Source: CAJQPP01 sp963714965 (lineage in GTDB: Bacteria; Planctomycetota; Planctomycetia; Pirellulales; Pirellulaceae). Taken from it: a DNA stretch of 64,000 nucleotides. The notes under the pieces are model-generated. The model saw only the letters and a program-made list of their open reading frames with translations. It had not been told where the DNA came from and did no database searches. This document shows positions 17,839-25,699 of the stretch, one piece after another. A program made the position numbers and the translations under genes. How positions within the stretch are numbered: position 1 is the stretch's first letter; each line of letters opens with the position of its first letter. The DNA is taken from contig CAVQQG010000002.1 of the NCBI GenBank assembly GCA_963714965.1, positions 1,240,001 through 1,304,000 of the forward strand, written 5' to 3'.

Positions 17839-18630
17839 CTACCGGGCTGACTGAAACCGGCTCCAGATACCTTCCAGCACTTGCGATGCGGGCAGTCGAA
17901 AATTGAACGAGCATGCGTCGCTGACCGGAGTGCGGTCGAGATTGATCTCGATCACGGGACAACCCATTGCGGCGCCCCGCAACACGGGCTCGGCGATGTA
18001 CGGGAAATTGCTGGAGGTGCCGATCGAAAACACGACATCAAATCCCTGCCGCCATTGCCGCGACAAATGCTCGCAGGCCGCCACCGGCAGCATTTCGTCA
18101 AACAGCACCACATCCGGACGCAACCAGCGCTGGCAAGATTCGCAAACCGGCGGGATTGGAATGTCGGAAAATGCCTGGACCGTTTTCCGAAATTCGCATG
18201 CCTCGCATCTCAGACGATGCAGATTTCCATGAATCTCGATGACGTTTCGTGAACCGGCGTCAACGTGGAATCCGTCAATATTTTGCGTCAGGATACACAG
18301 ATCGGCGAAGCTGGACTCCATTTCGGCCAGAATCCGGTGACCCTGGTTGAAAGACTTTCCCTCACAGGCCCGTCCGATTTCCCCGAGGTATTTCCATGTA
18401 AGGGCCGGATTGCGGCGAAAGGTGCCTGCCGACAACACCTGTTCAATACTCATTCCCTGTTCGGTTCGCCCGGAATTGTACAATCCCCCGGTTCCGCGAT
18501 ACGTGGGCAATCCTGATTCCGCGGACATGCCGGCTCCGGTGACCACCAACAGACGCAATTCCGGTGACAGACAGGCCGCGACCTCATCCATCATTTGCCG
18601 GTGTCGGGCATCGGGCTCCGCAGAATACAT
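17839..18630 (-). CDS. Sir2-family NAD-dependent deacylase
   Basis: 263 residues. The NAD-binding motif GAGMSAESGLPTYRG lies at ~32-46, the catalytic stretch TQNIDGFHVDAG near 118 and the IHGN motif near 134. Two Cys pairs (CEAC and CESC) form the zinc module. The terminal FNFRLPASQVLEG closes the Rossmann fold. Sirtuins remove acyl groups from lysines using NAD. The substrate cannot be told from sequence. The gene is convergent with the squalene-repeat gene and divergent from peptidase E. Confidence 0.93.
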   Translation of the reverse strand: MYSAEPDARHRQMMDEVAACLSPELRLLVVTGAGMSAESGLPTYRGTGGLYNSGRTEQGMSIEQVLSAGTFRRNPALTWKYLGEIGRACEGKSFNQGHRILAEMESSFADLCILTQNIDGFHVDAGSRNVIEIHGNLHRLRCEACEFRKTVQAFSDIPIPPVCESCQRWLRPDVVLFDEMLPVAACEHLSRQWRQGFDVVFSIGTSSNFPYIAEPVLRGAAMGCPVIEINLDRTPVSDACSFNFRLPASQVLEGIWSRFQSAR

Positions 18631-18775
18631 ACTGACCGGTCTCGAAGGCTGATTCGCCAGGTCGCTTGCGATGAGTGGCGCGAATGATATCGTGATGGGG
18701 GGCGAGCCGGAAATGCCGCCTGCAACAGTTTAGTGAATTTGACTCACGGGCCATAGCAGGAACAGGAACTCACGA

Positions 18776-19480
18776 GTGCGCAGTCTATTGCTTGTCAGCA
18801 GCTCCAAAACCCACGGTACCGAATTTCTGGAGCATTGTCGCGATGCCATTGCCCAACACCTGGCGGGAATCGGGCGATTGCTGTTTATTCCTCATGCACT
18901 GGCCGATCACGAGGCCTATTCGCGAGTGGTCCGACAGGCGCTCGAACCGCTGGGTGTGGCGATTGACGCATTGCACGAGGCCGCCGACCCGCAGGAGGCC
19001 GTCAACGATGCCGAAGCCGTTTTCTGCGGCGGGGGAAACACGTTTCGATTACTGAAAACGCTGTATGATCTGCAGTTGATCGGGCCGTTGCGCGGACGCA
19101 TCATGGACGGCATGCCTTATTTGGGCAGTAGTGCCGGAACCAATATCGCCTGTCCCTCGATTCGCACGACCAACGATATGCCAATTGTGCAACCTCCGGA
19201 CTTTTCCGCATTAAACGTCGTTCCATTTCAAATTAATCCGCATTTCACCGATGCCGTTCCGGGCTCGACTCACCAGGGCGAAACCCGCGAACAGCGGTTG
19301 CAGGAATATCTGGAAGAAAACGAGATTCCGGTTGTGGGAATCCGCGAGGGATGCTGGTTGCAGATCCATGGCAATCAGGGGCAGGTCGGTGGTCGCCATG
19401 GCGGTGTCCTGTTTCGCCGGGGAGCTTCTCCTTACCCGTTGTCCCCGGGCGGGCGACTGGATGATTTGTTGAGCGACTGA
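18776..19480 (+). CDS. pepE: Peptidase E (alpha-aspartyl dipeptidase)
   Basis: 234 residues starting with a GTG at 18776. Family S51: the nucleophile Ser is in YLGSSAGTNIA, preceded by FCGGGNTFRLL, and the His is in FQINPHFTDA. The N-terminus LLLVSSSKTHG matches PepE. The enzyme hydrolyses Asp-X dipeptides in the cytoplasm and is used in peptide turnover. It is followed after 47 bases by the Lon-like protease gene, so the two may be co-transcribed. Confidence 0.93.
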   Translation: MRSLLLVSSSKTHGTEFLEHCRDAIAQHLAGIGRLLFIPHALADHEAYSRVVRQALEPLGVAIDALHEAADPQEAVNDAEAVFCGGGNTFRLLKTLYDLQLIGPLRGRIMDGMPYLGSSAGTNIACPSIRTTNDMPIVQPPDFSALNVVPFQINPHFTDAVPGSTHQGETREQRLQEYLEENEIPVVGIREGCWLQIHGNQGQVGGRHGGVLFRRGASPYPLSPGGRLDDLLSD

Positions 19481-19527
19481 TACAACGAACCGCCGCTTGC
19501 CGGCCCCCCGAATGCCAGGATTGCCCG

Positions 19528-21969
19528 ATGGAAATTCTTAAACTTGCCCCGTCCGAATTGCGCTGGAAATGCGACCCGCAAATCCTCGATTTTGAAACAA
19601 CCGAGTCCGTGGACCCGGCCAGCAAGGCGATCGGACAGGAACCGGCGGTCGAGGCCCTGATGTTCGGATTGCTGTGTGATGCGCCCGGTCAAAATATTTA
19701 TGTTCGGGGAACTCGCGGAACCGGGCGGTTAACGGTGGTCAAGCGGATGTTGCAGGAACTGGCGCCGGTTACCGACGACAAACGGGATTACTGTTACGTT
19801 CACAATTTCAAACAACCGGATCGCCCGCGGCTGGTTACGCTGCCGCCAGGACAGTCCAGGGCATTTGTCCGCCGCATCCATGAACTGGCCCGGTTTATCC
19901 AGGACAACTTGCTCAAATCACTGGACTCCGAGCCCTATGCCTCCGAGCGTTTGAAACTCAAACAGGAAATTCAGGAAAGGATTGCCGAGATTTCGGGACC
20001 GCTGGAAAAAGACCTGGCCGACAACGCCATGGCCCTGGTGACCGTCCAGCAAGGACCCCTGACCGCGCCGGTGATTTTTCCATTGGTGGACGGGGCGCCC
20101 GTGCCACCCGAGCAATTCATGGAACTGGTCAAACAGGGCAAGGCCGATGAAGGTCAACTCAATCAATTTCGGGAACGTTATCCCGAGTTTCAACAACGGT
20201 TGCAGGAAACAGGCAAACTTGCCAACCAGGTTTTTCGCGAGGGCTCCCGCCGAATTGAGGAATTCAACATCCGGGCCGCTCGCAATCTGTTCGACACCCT
20301 GACTGAACCGGTATTGCAGGAATTCGGCCAGGGTCGCGGGGTTCGCCCGTTTGTCGAGGATATCATCGAAGATGCCGTGGAAAACCGTCTGACCGAAGTG
20401 GACGATGAATCCGCGATCGACCTGATCGAGCTGTATGGCGTCAACGTGCTGTTGACTCACAGCGACTCCAAACGACGCCCGGTGGTTGAGGAGATTACGC
20501 CCAGCGCGATGAATCTGCTGGGCAGCGTGGAGCAAAAATGGGGACCGGGAGGCGTGGCCATGTCCGATTACCGCGGCATTCGGGCCGGCGCCCTGCTCAG
20601 TGCCGATCGAGGGTATTTAATCCTGAATGTCGAGGATCTGATCAACGAACCGGGGGCCTGGCAATCGCTGATGAGAACGCTTCGCACCGGCCGCCTCGAA
20701 ATCGTACCCCCGGAAATTGGCTGGATGAGGCCCTATGTGGTGGTGCAGCCGGAGCCCATTGAGATTCATGTTCGAGTGATTCTGATCGGCGATATATCCA
20801 CGTATTACCGGCTGGATCACATCGATCCCGATTTTCGCGAGCTGTTCAAGGTGTTGGCCGATTTCGACGACCAGTTGCCGCGTGATGCCCAGGGTGTTTT
20901 GCAGTATGCAACGGTCGTTGCGCAACTGGTCCAGGCAGAATCGCTGCCGCATTTTCATCGTTCTGCCATCGTGGCGCTGGCCGAACATGGAGCCCGCATC
21001 GTCGCCCGAAATAACAAACTGACGGCCCGATTCGGACGGATCGCCGATATTGCCCGCGAAGCAGCCTTTCTGGCCCGGCAGAACCATCTGGATCTGGTTT
21101 CCAACGAACAGGTGTATGAGGCCGTGCGCCGTACCAAAAAACGGGCCAGCTTGCCTTCCCGGAAATTTCAGGAGTTACTGGAAGACGATACGATTATTGT
21201 TGAAACCAGCGGCGAGGTTGTCGGTCAAATCAACGGGCTGGCCGTGGTTCATGCCGGTCAGCTGACGTACGGTTTCCCGGCGCGGATTACCGCAGCCATC
21301 GGCCCCGGGCGGGCAGGTCTGATCAACATCGAGGGCTCCGCCCGCATGTCGGGGTCGATTCACACCAAGGGTTTCCATATCCTCGGCGGTCTGTTGATGC
21401 ACTTGCTCCGTCTGCCCCATCCCCTGGCATTCAGCGCTTCTTTGGCATTCGAGCAGAGTTACGGGGGCATTGACGGAGATTCGGCCTCGGGAGCCGAAAT
21501 GATCTGTCTGCTCAGTGCCTTAACCGGGATTCCGGTGAAACAGGGTTTGGCGATCACCGGTGCCATCGATCAGCACGGGCATATCGAGGCCATCGGCGGC
21601 GTAAACGAAAAAATTGAGGGCTTTTTTGACGTCTGCCGTCATCGGGGATTGACCGGCGACCAGGGAGTCGTCATCCCCAAAGCCAATTCTGATGATCTGA
21701 TGCTGCGGCAGGATCTGGTGAATGCCTGTCGCAACAATCAGTTCGCCGTATTCGCGGTCGAGACCATTCATCAGGCACTCGAGATCACGACCGGATTTTC
21801 CGCCGGCCAATACGGACCCGAGGGGTTTCCTGCCGACAGTCTGTTGGGCATTGCCGTCCAGCGGGCCGGTGAATTCTGGAAACGAACCTTGTCCAGTCCC
21901 GAGCGGTTGACGTGGGTCAGCCGGAACCACGACGAATCGACCGGGGCAATGCCGGAACTGCCCGGCTAG
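19528..21969 (+). CDS. Lon-like ATP-dependent protease (AAA_32 type)
   Basis: 813 residues. The N-terminal half is the AAA_32 region (GQEPAVEALMFGL near 36). The P-loop reads RGTRGTGRLT, with Arg in place of the usual Lys. A long helical insertion is followed by an EEITPSAMNLLGSVE/GALLSADRGYLILN segment. The C-terminal Lon protease domain holds Ser in GDSASGAEMICLLSAL (~653) and the dyad Lys in GGVNEKIEGFF (~695). The Ser-Lys dyad is intact. In other bacteria such LonB/LonC-like enzymes degrade unfolded proteins; whether this one hydrolyses ATP with the altered P-loop is open. Confidence 0.9.
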   Translation: MEILKLAPSELRWKCDPQILDFETTESVDPASKAIGQEPAVEALMFGLLCDAPGQNIYVRGTRGTGRLTVVKRMLQELAPVTDDKRDYCYVHNFKQPDRPRLVTLPPGQSRAFVRRIHELARFIQDNLLKSLDSEPYASERLKLKQEIQERIAEISGPLEKDLADNAMALVTVQQGPLTAPVIFPLVDGAPVPPEQFMELVKQGKADEGQLNQFRERYPEFQQRLQETGKLANQVFREGSRRIEEFNIRAARNLFDTLTEPVLQEFGQGRGVRPFVEDIIEDAVENRLTEVDDESAIDLIELYGVNVLLTHSDSKRRPVVEEITPSAMNLLGSVEQKWGPGGVAMSDYRGIRAGALLSADRGYLILNVEDLINEPGAWQSLMRTLRTGRLEIVPPEIGWMRPYVVVQPEPIEIHVRVILIGDISTYYRLDHIDPDFRELFKVLADFDDQLPRDAQGVLQYATVVAQLVQAESLPHFHRSAIVALAEHGARIVARNNKLTARFGRIADIAREAAFLARQNHLDLVSNEQVYEAVRRTKKRASLPSRKFQELLEDDTIIVETSGEVVGQINGLAVVHAGQLTYGFPARITAAIGPGRAGLINIEGSARMSGSIHTKGFHILGGLLMHLLRLPHPLAFSASLAFEQSYGGIDGDSASGAEMICLLSALTGIPVKQGLAITGAIDQHGHIEAIGGVNEKIEGFFDVCRHRGLTGDQGVVIPKANSDDLMLRQDLVNACRNNQFAVFAVETIHQALEITTGFSAGQYGPEGFPADSLLGIAVQRAGEFWKRTLSSPERLTWVSRNHDESTGAMPELPG

Positions 21970-22309
21970 CGCCATGTGCACCGACAGGTGGTGTTCGCCC
22001 TGGTGTTTTTCAAAACGGTTTCCGGGTATGCGACGCGGCCGGAACCTGACACAGCCGCTGGCGTCAAGACAGTCAGCCGCGGTTTCGGGCTGCAGCGCAG
22101 CCCCGGACACCGCCGTCGGGGCGTCCGTTTTCCGGCGAGAATCCTGTCGATATCGTGCCAAATGTTGATTCTCCACGGCACTCGTTCGTAGAATGGGGGC
22201 AGGCGTGGAATGGGGGCTGGAATTGCGGCCTGGCACGTTCGCCGTGCCCGAGTGGCCAAGCTCAATGCGCCGATGGCAACTGGCCGGCCGGTGCGATTGC
22301 GAGGATGTT
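21970..22309. other. Intergenic stretch
   Basis: 340 bp. The frame of the downstream gene is open from 22193, but that extension lacks protein character. No other feature is seen. Confidence 0.3.
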
Positions 22310-24262
22310 GTGTCGAAATTTGTAGCCTATTGTCCATCGTGCCAAAAAAAATACAAAATTGACATCAGCCTTTTGGGGCGAATTCTCAAATGCAAGGAAT
22401 GCGAAACGCTGTTTGAGATTGCGAAACCGCCCGAAACCGTATTGCCGACGACGCCTCGTCCGGCACCCCCGCCATCGGTTCTGCCCGCCTCCCCTGCCGT
22501 TTCCGACCGGGTGGCTCCCGATCCCCTGGCGTTGGACCCTTTGGCACCTGATCCGTTGGCTCCCGATCCCCTGGCGATGGACCCTTTGGCGCCCGATCCG
22601 TTGACTATCGATCCATTGGCCACCGATCCGTTGGCCGCTCCCGTACCGGCAAAGGCGTCCCGGCCGATGCTTGCGGGCCGTCCGGCGACTGCGGCCACGC
22701 CCGCAGCTGCCGGCTGGAAGCAGGCGGTGGCCGTCCAAAAAGAACAGGGGTTGCTGGGTGGCAGTGATCGCGCCCTGTTGATGCTGGGTGGGTTCTTGCT
22801 GATTTTTGGGATCACCATGAACCTGTTACCGCTTTTCGGGATGCAAGTGGCCCGGTTTCAGGGGACTGGAAAAACCGGGCAGATTGTCGGATTGCTCATG
22901 GGATTGGCTGGCGCTGGTTTGCTGGCCGCCAGCCTCCGCCGGTTTCGACTGGCAGCGATCGTGGGCGGCTCGGCGGGCAGCGGGTTGTTGTTGGTCGTTT
23001 TTCTGGTTTCGCTGCTGGCCGGCCGGGAATCTGTGAATCCGGACCTGACTGGCGGAGGTCCGGTCGGGGATGACCGATTGGCCTACGACATCGACAACGT
23101 CAAGAGCCCGTGGATCGCCAGCTACCCCAACTGGGAGGGATTTACATCCGCCGTTCGGCCGGCATCGGCGATCTCCAGATGGACTCGCGTTCCCGGTGTG
23201 GAGGGAGTCAGTGCCAGTTTTCCCGGTACCCTGCAGGCCGGCCGGGAATCGATCAGCGTAGGCGGCCAAAATGTTGTGACTCGGATTATCCGGTGCAACG
23301 CCGGGCAACAGGTATTGGAACTGGCTGTTTTCGAACATCCGGACGCCAGCGCCGATGAGTCGTCGGTGCTGGATGCCGTCGAAGCGTCGATGCCGGGCCT
23401 CGCCAAGTCGCGGCCGCTCACCGTGGAGTCGTTTCCGGCTCGCGAATATTCACTCCGCAATACTGCGAAGGGCAGTCAGCAGGGAGTTGTTGTGGTCGCC
23501 GGATCGACTGTGATTCACGCCAGCGTGAGCGGCCCGGCCAACCTGGTACCAGGTGAATTCAGTCAAAAGTTCCTGGCTTCACTGCACATCGAACCGGGGG
23601 TTGCTACCGGCACGGTCGCCAGCGGCCAGGCATCTGCGGATGCGCTGGATCCGTTTACCTTTGAGAGCAACGGTGACCAGGCCAGTCCGAAATTGCCCGC
23701 CGCCGCGTCCCCGGGACCCAACCTCGTTCTTTCGCCGGCCGATCGCCAGCATGATCAGAAGGTTCGGGACCACATCATGGCGATCAAGAGGGCCATGGAA
23801 GAGCACATCAATTTGCGGATTCAAAACAATTTCAATCTGAAATACCGTTCGGTTTCCGCTGGTGAAGAAACCGGCAAGCCGCAATATGTTGTCCACCCGG
23901 GCAAGGTGCCGGTCACGGGCATTGATTTTGTTTTGGCCCGGACTCCGGAGGGGGAAGTTTTTACGAGCATTGCGCCGGTTTATGACACGGCGAACACATC
24001 CTGCGTGGTCCAGGCGCGTCCGGGTTTTGGACTCTCCGGATTGCGAGTCAACGCCCGGGATCAGGTGCGCGGAATCAAGTTTGTATTTTCCAAAATAACC
24101 GATCGGGGATTTGACCTCTCCCAATCTTATGAATCCGACTGGTACGGAACGCCCGCCAGCGGCTCCGGGCAGCCAATTGACTCAGGCGGTCGTCCGGTGT
24201 ACGGCCTGTGGATATCCGGGCGGAATGTCGTGACGTCCGTGGGGTTGATTCGCGAGAAATAA
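22310..24262 (+). CDS. MJ0042-type zinc-finger membrane protein with DPLA repeats
   Basis: 650 residues from the GTG at 22310, chosen because a GAGG box precedes it and the protein then begins with the zinc finger. Residues 5-35 hold an MJ0042-like finger (YCPSCQKKYKI ... LKCKECETLFEI). A Pro-rich linker carries about eight copies of a DPLA-type pentapeptide (~72-110). Three or four membrane segments follow at ~160-240, then a large extracytoplasmic part with two domains of unknown type. The last ~130 residues (GIDFVLARTPEGEVFTSIAPVYD...) form a separate module. The layout is typical of large planctomycete membrane proteins; the function is unknown. Confidence 0.75.
   Translation: MSKFVAYCPSCQKKYKIDISLLGRILKCKECETLFEIAKPPETVLPTTPRPAPPPSVLPASPAVSDRVAPDPLALDPLAPDPLAPDPLAMDPLAPDPLTIDPLATDPLAAPVPAKASRPMLAGRPATAATPAAAGWKQAVAVQKEQGLLGGSDRALLMLGGFLLIFGITMNLLPLFGMQVARFQGTGKTGQIVGLLMGLAGAGLLAASLRRFRLAAIVGGSAGSGLLLVVFLVSLLAGRESVNPDLTGGGPVGDDRLAYDIDNVKSPWIASYPNWEGFTSAVRPASAISRWTRVPGVEGVSASFPGTLQAGRESISVGGQNVVTRIIRCNAGQQVLELAVFEHPDASADESSVLDAVEASMPGLAKSRPLTVESFPAREYSLRNTAKGSQQGVVVVAGSTVIHASVSGPANLVPGEFSQKFLASLHIEPGVATGTVASGQASADALDPFTFESNGDQASPKLPAAASPGPNLVLSPADRQHDQKVRDHIMAIKRAMEEHINLRIQNNFNLKYRSVSAGEETGKPQYVVHPGKVPVTGIDFVLARTPEGEVFTSIAPVYDTANTSCVVQARPGFGLSGLRVNARDQVRGIKFVFSKITDRGFDLSQSYESDWYGTPASGSGQPIDSGGRPVYGLWISGRNVVTSVGLIREK
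22520..22641 (+). repeat. Degenerate coding minisatellite (DPLA repeats)
   Basis: Units of 15 bases (GATCCGTTGGCTCCC and variants) encode the repeated D-P-L-A-x linker of the zinc-finger protein. Copies differ at third codon positions, which suggests selection on the protein. Confidence 0.7.
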
Positions 24263-24471
24263 TACCGTCGCCAGCGCCGTGCCGCCCGCGAAAAAAACCA
24301 ATCACGAGAATGGCAAATCGCGTTTCAAAATGCCTTCTGGGCCAGGGCCGCCGATTGCGGGATCACCTGACCGGATTTGTGTCACCCGTTCCGGATTCGC
24401 CATCAACAGCCCCTGCAGCCAGTCGGACGCCGGAAGCAGGGGGGCACGAGTTTAAAGGCGGGCGATACAAT

Positions 24472-24516
24472 TAAAAAAACGTTGACGACTCCCCGGGAAT
24501 GGGAAGTCGTCAACGT
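24472..24516 (-). terminator. Intrinsic terminator for leftward transcription
   Basis: On the minus strand a perfect 12-bp stem (ACGTTGACGACT and its complement, with a further CCC/GGG inside the loop) runs straight into TTTTTTT. No annotated gene reads into it from the right, so it implies a leftward transcript from the hairpin region. Confidence 0.6.
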
Positions 24517-24715
24517 CGCAATTCCCTGTCACCGGGGTGCCATAGACACCCCGGTGACAGTCACAAGCTCAGTCGTGAGCGCTTGTCAAAACGGTTGACC
24601 CAGAAACCATTGTTTTGACAAGTAAAATGCTCGGACCCAGGAGGGAGGGTGGTGTTGGATCCCGCAATGCCAACACCTGCGACTGAGCTTTCATTGTTTT
24701 TTTTATTTTGCAATC
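24472..24715. ncRNA. Candidate structured non-coding RNA (hairpin-dense intergenic region)
   Basis: A 244-base stretch holds five or more nested or adjacent stems. Stem A: 24479-24490 with 24505-24516 (12 bp). Stem B: 24526-24539 with 24547-24560 (14 bp, 7-base loop). Stem P1 closes a domain: 24565-24575 with 24680-24690 (11 bp). Inside P1 lie P2, 24582-24592 with 24612-24622 (11 bp), extended by GGTT/AACC past a 3-base bulge; ACCC/GGGT at 24635-24650; and P3, 24651-24658 with 24670-24677 (8 bp). The 5' arm of P1 can instead form a local GCTCA-GTCG-TGAGC hairpin. Read leftward, stem A plus seven Ts is a good terminator. Read rightward, P1 is followed by eight Ts. It matches no RNA family I know, and transcription is unproven. 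Confidence 0.4.
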
Positions 24716-25034
24716 GGCCAACGGGATCACTGGCCGACATCGGTTACTCCAGGCAATGGACCGGGTAAATTCGGTATCAACCCGGGTGCGGCGGTACAAT
24801 TAGCCACAGGACTGCGGGCTGACAAGAGCGATTGTTGCATTTGGCCAAAAACAGGATGAAATTCCGTGGCGAAGCGTATCTGCGACACAATCCGCCACAA
24901 GAAGCCATTGCGAGGCTCGGAAAATTCACGCATTTTGCCTTTATTGCCACCCGACCGAATGCACTCGGAATGCAATCACTCAACCAGTTTCACCATTGGC
25001 CGATGAGCAATCAGCCGCCGTCGCCAAATTCATC

Positions 25035-25589
25035 ATGACACGCTCGGACGAGGCACGGATTCATCTGGTACGGGGAGACATTACCGGCCTGAATGTCGAC
25101 GGGATTGTGACGGCGGCCAACCGGGAATTACGGGGCGGCGGCGGTGTTGACGGAGCCGTCCATCGTGCCGCCGGTCCGGAATTGCTGAGAGCATCTCGCC
25201 GGCTGGCTCCCTGTGCCGCCGGAAGCGCGGTGATCACGGCCGGTTTCGCCCTGTCGGCCCGTTATGTGATCCACGCGACAGGCCCAGTATTTGGAGATCT
25301 GGAACGCGATTCACACATACTGGCTTCGACCTGTCGGGCATCCCTGGCACTGGCCCGGGATAACCAGCTGCGTCATTTGGCATTTCCCTGTATCTCGACG
25401 GGGGTTTACGGGTTTCCCCCGGAACCTGCCTGTGCCGTCGCCACCGACACCGTCGTTCGCTGGCTGGACGTGGAAACCCTGCCTGAAATCGTAACGTTCT
25501 GCTGTTTCACGACCGCCGATTACCGGATGTACCAACGGCGACTGGCCGAGTTGGGCGTTGTTTGGGAGGGCAGACCGGAGGGCGCCTGA
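25035..25589 (+). CDS. Macro-domain protein
   Basis: 184 residues from the ATG at 25035 (an upstream TTG at 24996 is possible). It is a stand-alone macro domain: DITGLNVDGIVTAAN near the start, then the glycine-rich ELRGGGGVDGAVHRAAG loop, and CISTGVYGFPPE near 120, the two loops that bind ADP-ribose. Members hydrolyse ADP-ribose 1''-phosphate, O-acetyl-ADP-ribose or ADP-ribosyl-protein bonds. The sirtuin in this window would make O-acetyl-ADP-ribose, but the genes are 6 kb apart. Confidence 0.92.
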   Translation: MTRSDEARIHLVRGDITGLNVDGIVTAANRELRGGGGVDGAVHRAAGPELLRASRRLAPCAAGSAVITAGFALSARYVIHATGPVFGDLERDSHILASTCRASLALARDNQLRHLAFPCISTGVYGFPPEPACAVATDTVVRWLDVETLPEIVTFCCFTTADYRMYQRRLAELGVVWEGRPEGA

Positions 25590-25699
25590 CGGATTTCAGG
25601 CTGACTGGCGTGCGGGCCGCCCCGACGCCAGATGGGGACAGGCACGACACTCAATTCTGTTGCCGGTCAACCGCCGCGATTGGCATTGAGCCCCGTTGG

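Noticed and set aside
24472..24715. Retron msr-msd locus
   Set aside because: Retron RNA also has nested inverted repeats, but no reverse transcriptase gene lies anywhere in the window.
24569..24799. A small minus-strand open frame (about 40-76 codons) inside the hairpin region
   Set aside because: Its codons are made of the two arms of the stems, so the frame is better explained by RNA structure; no ribosome binding site was seen at the internal ATG.
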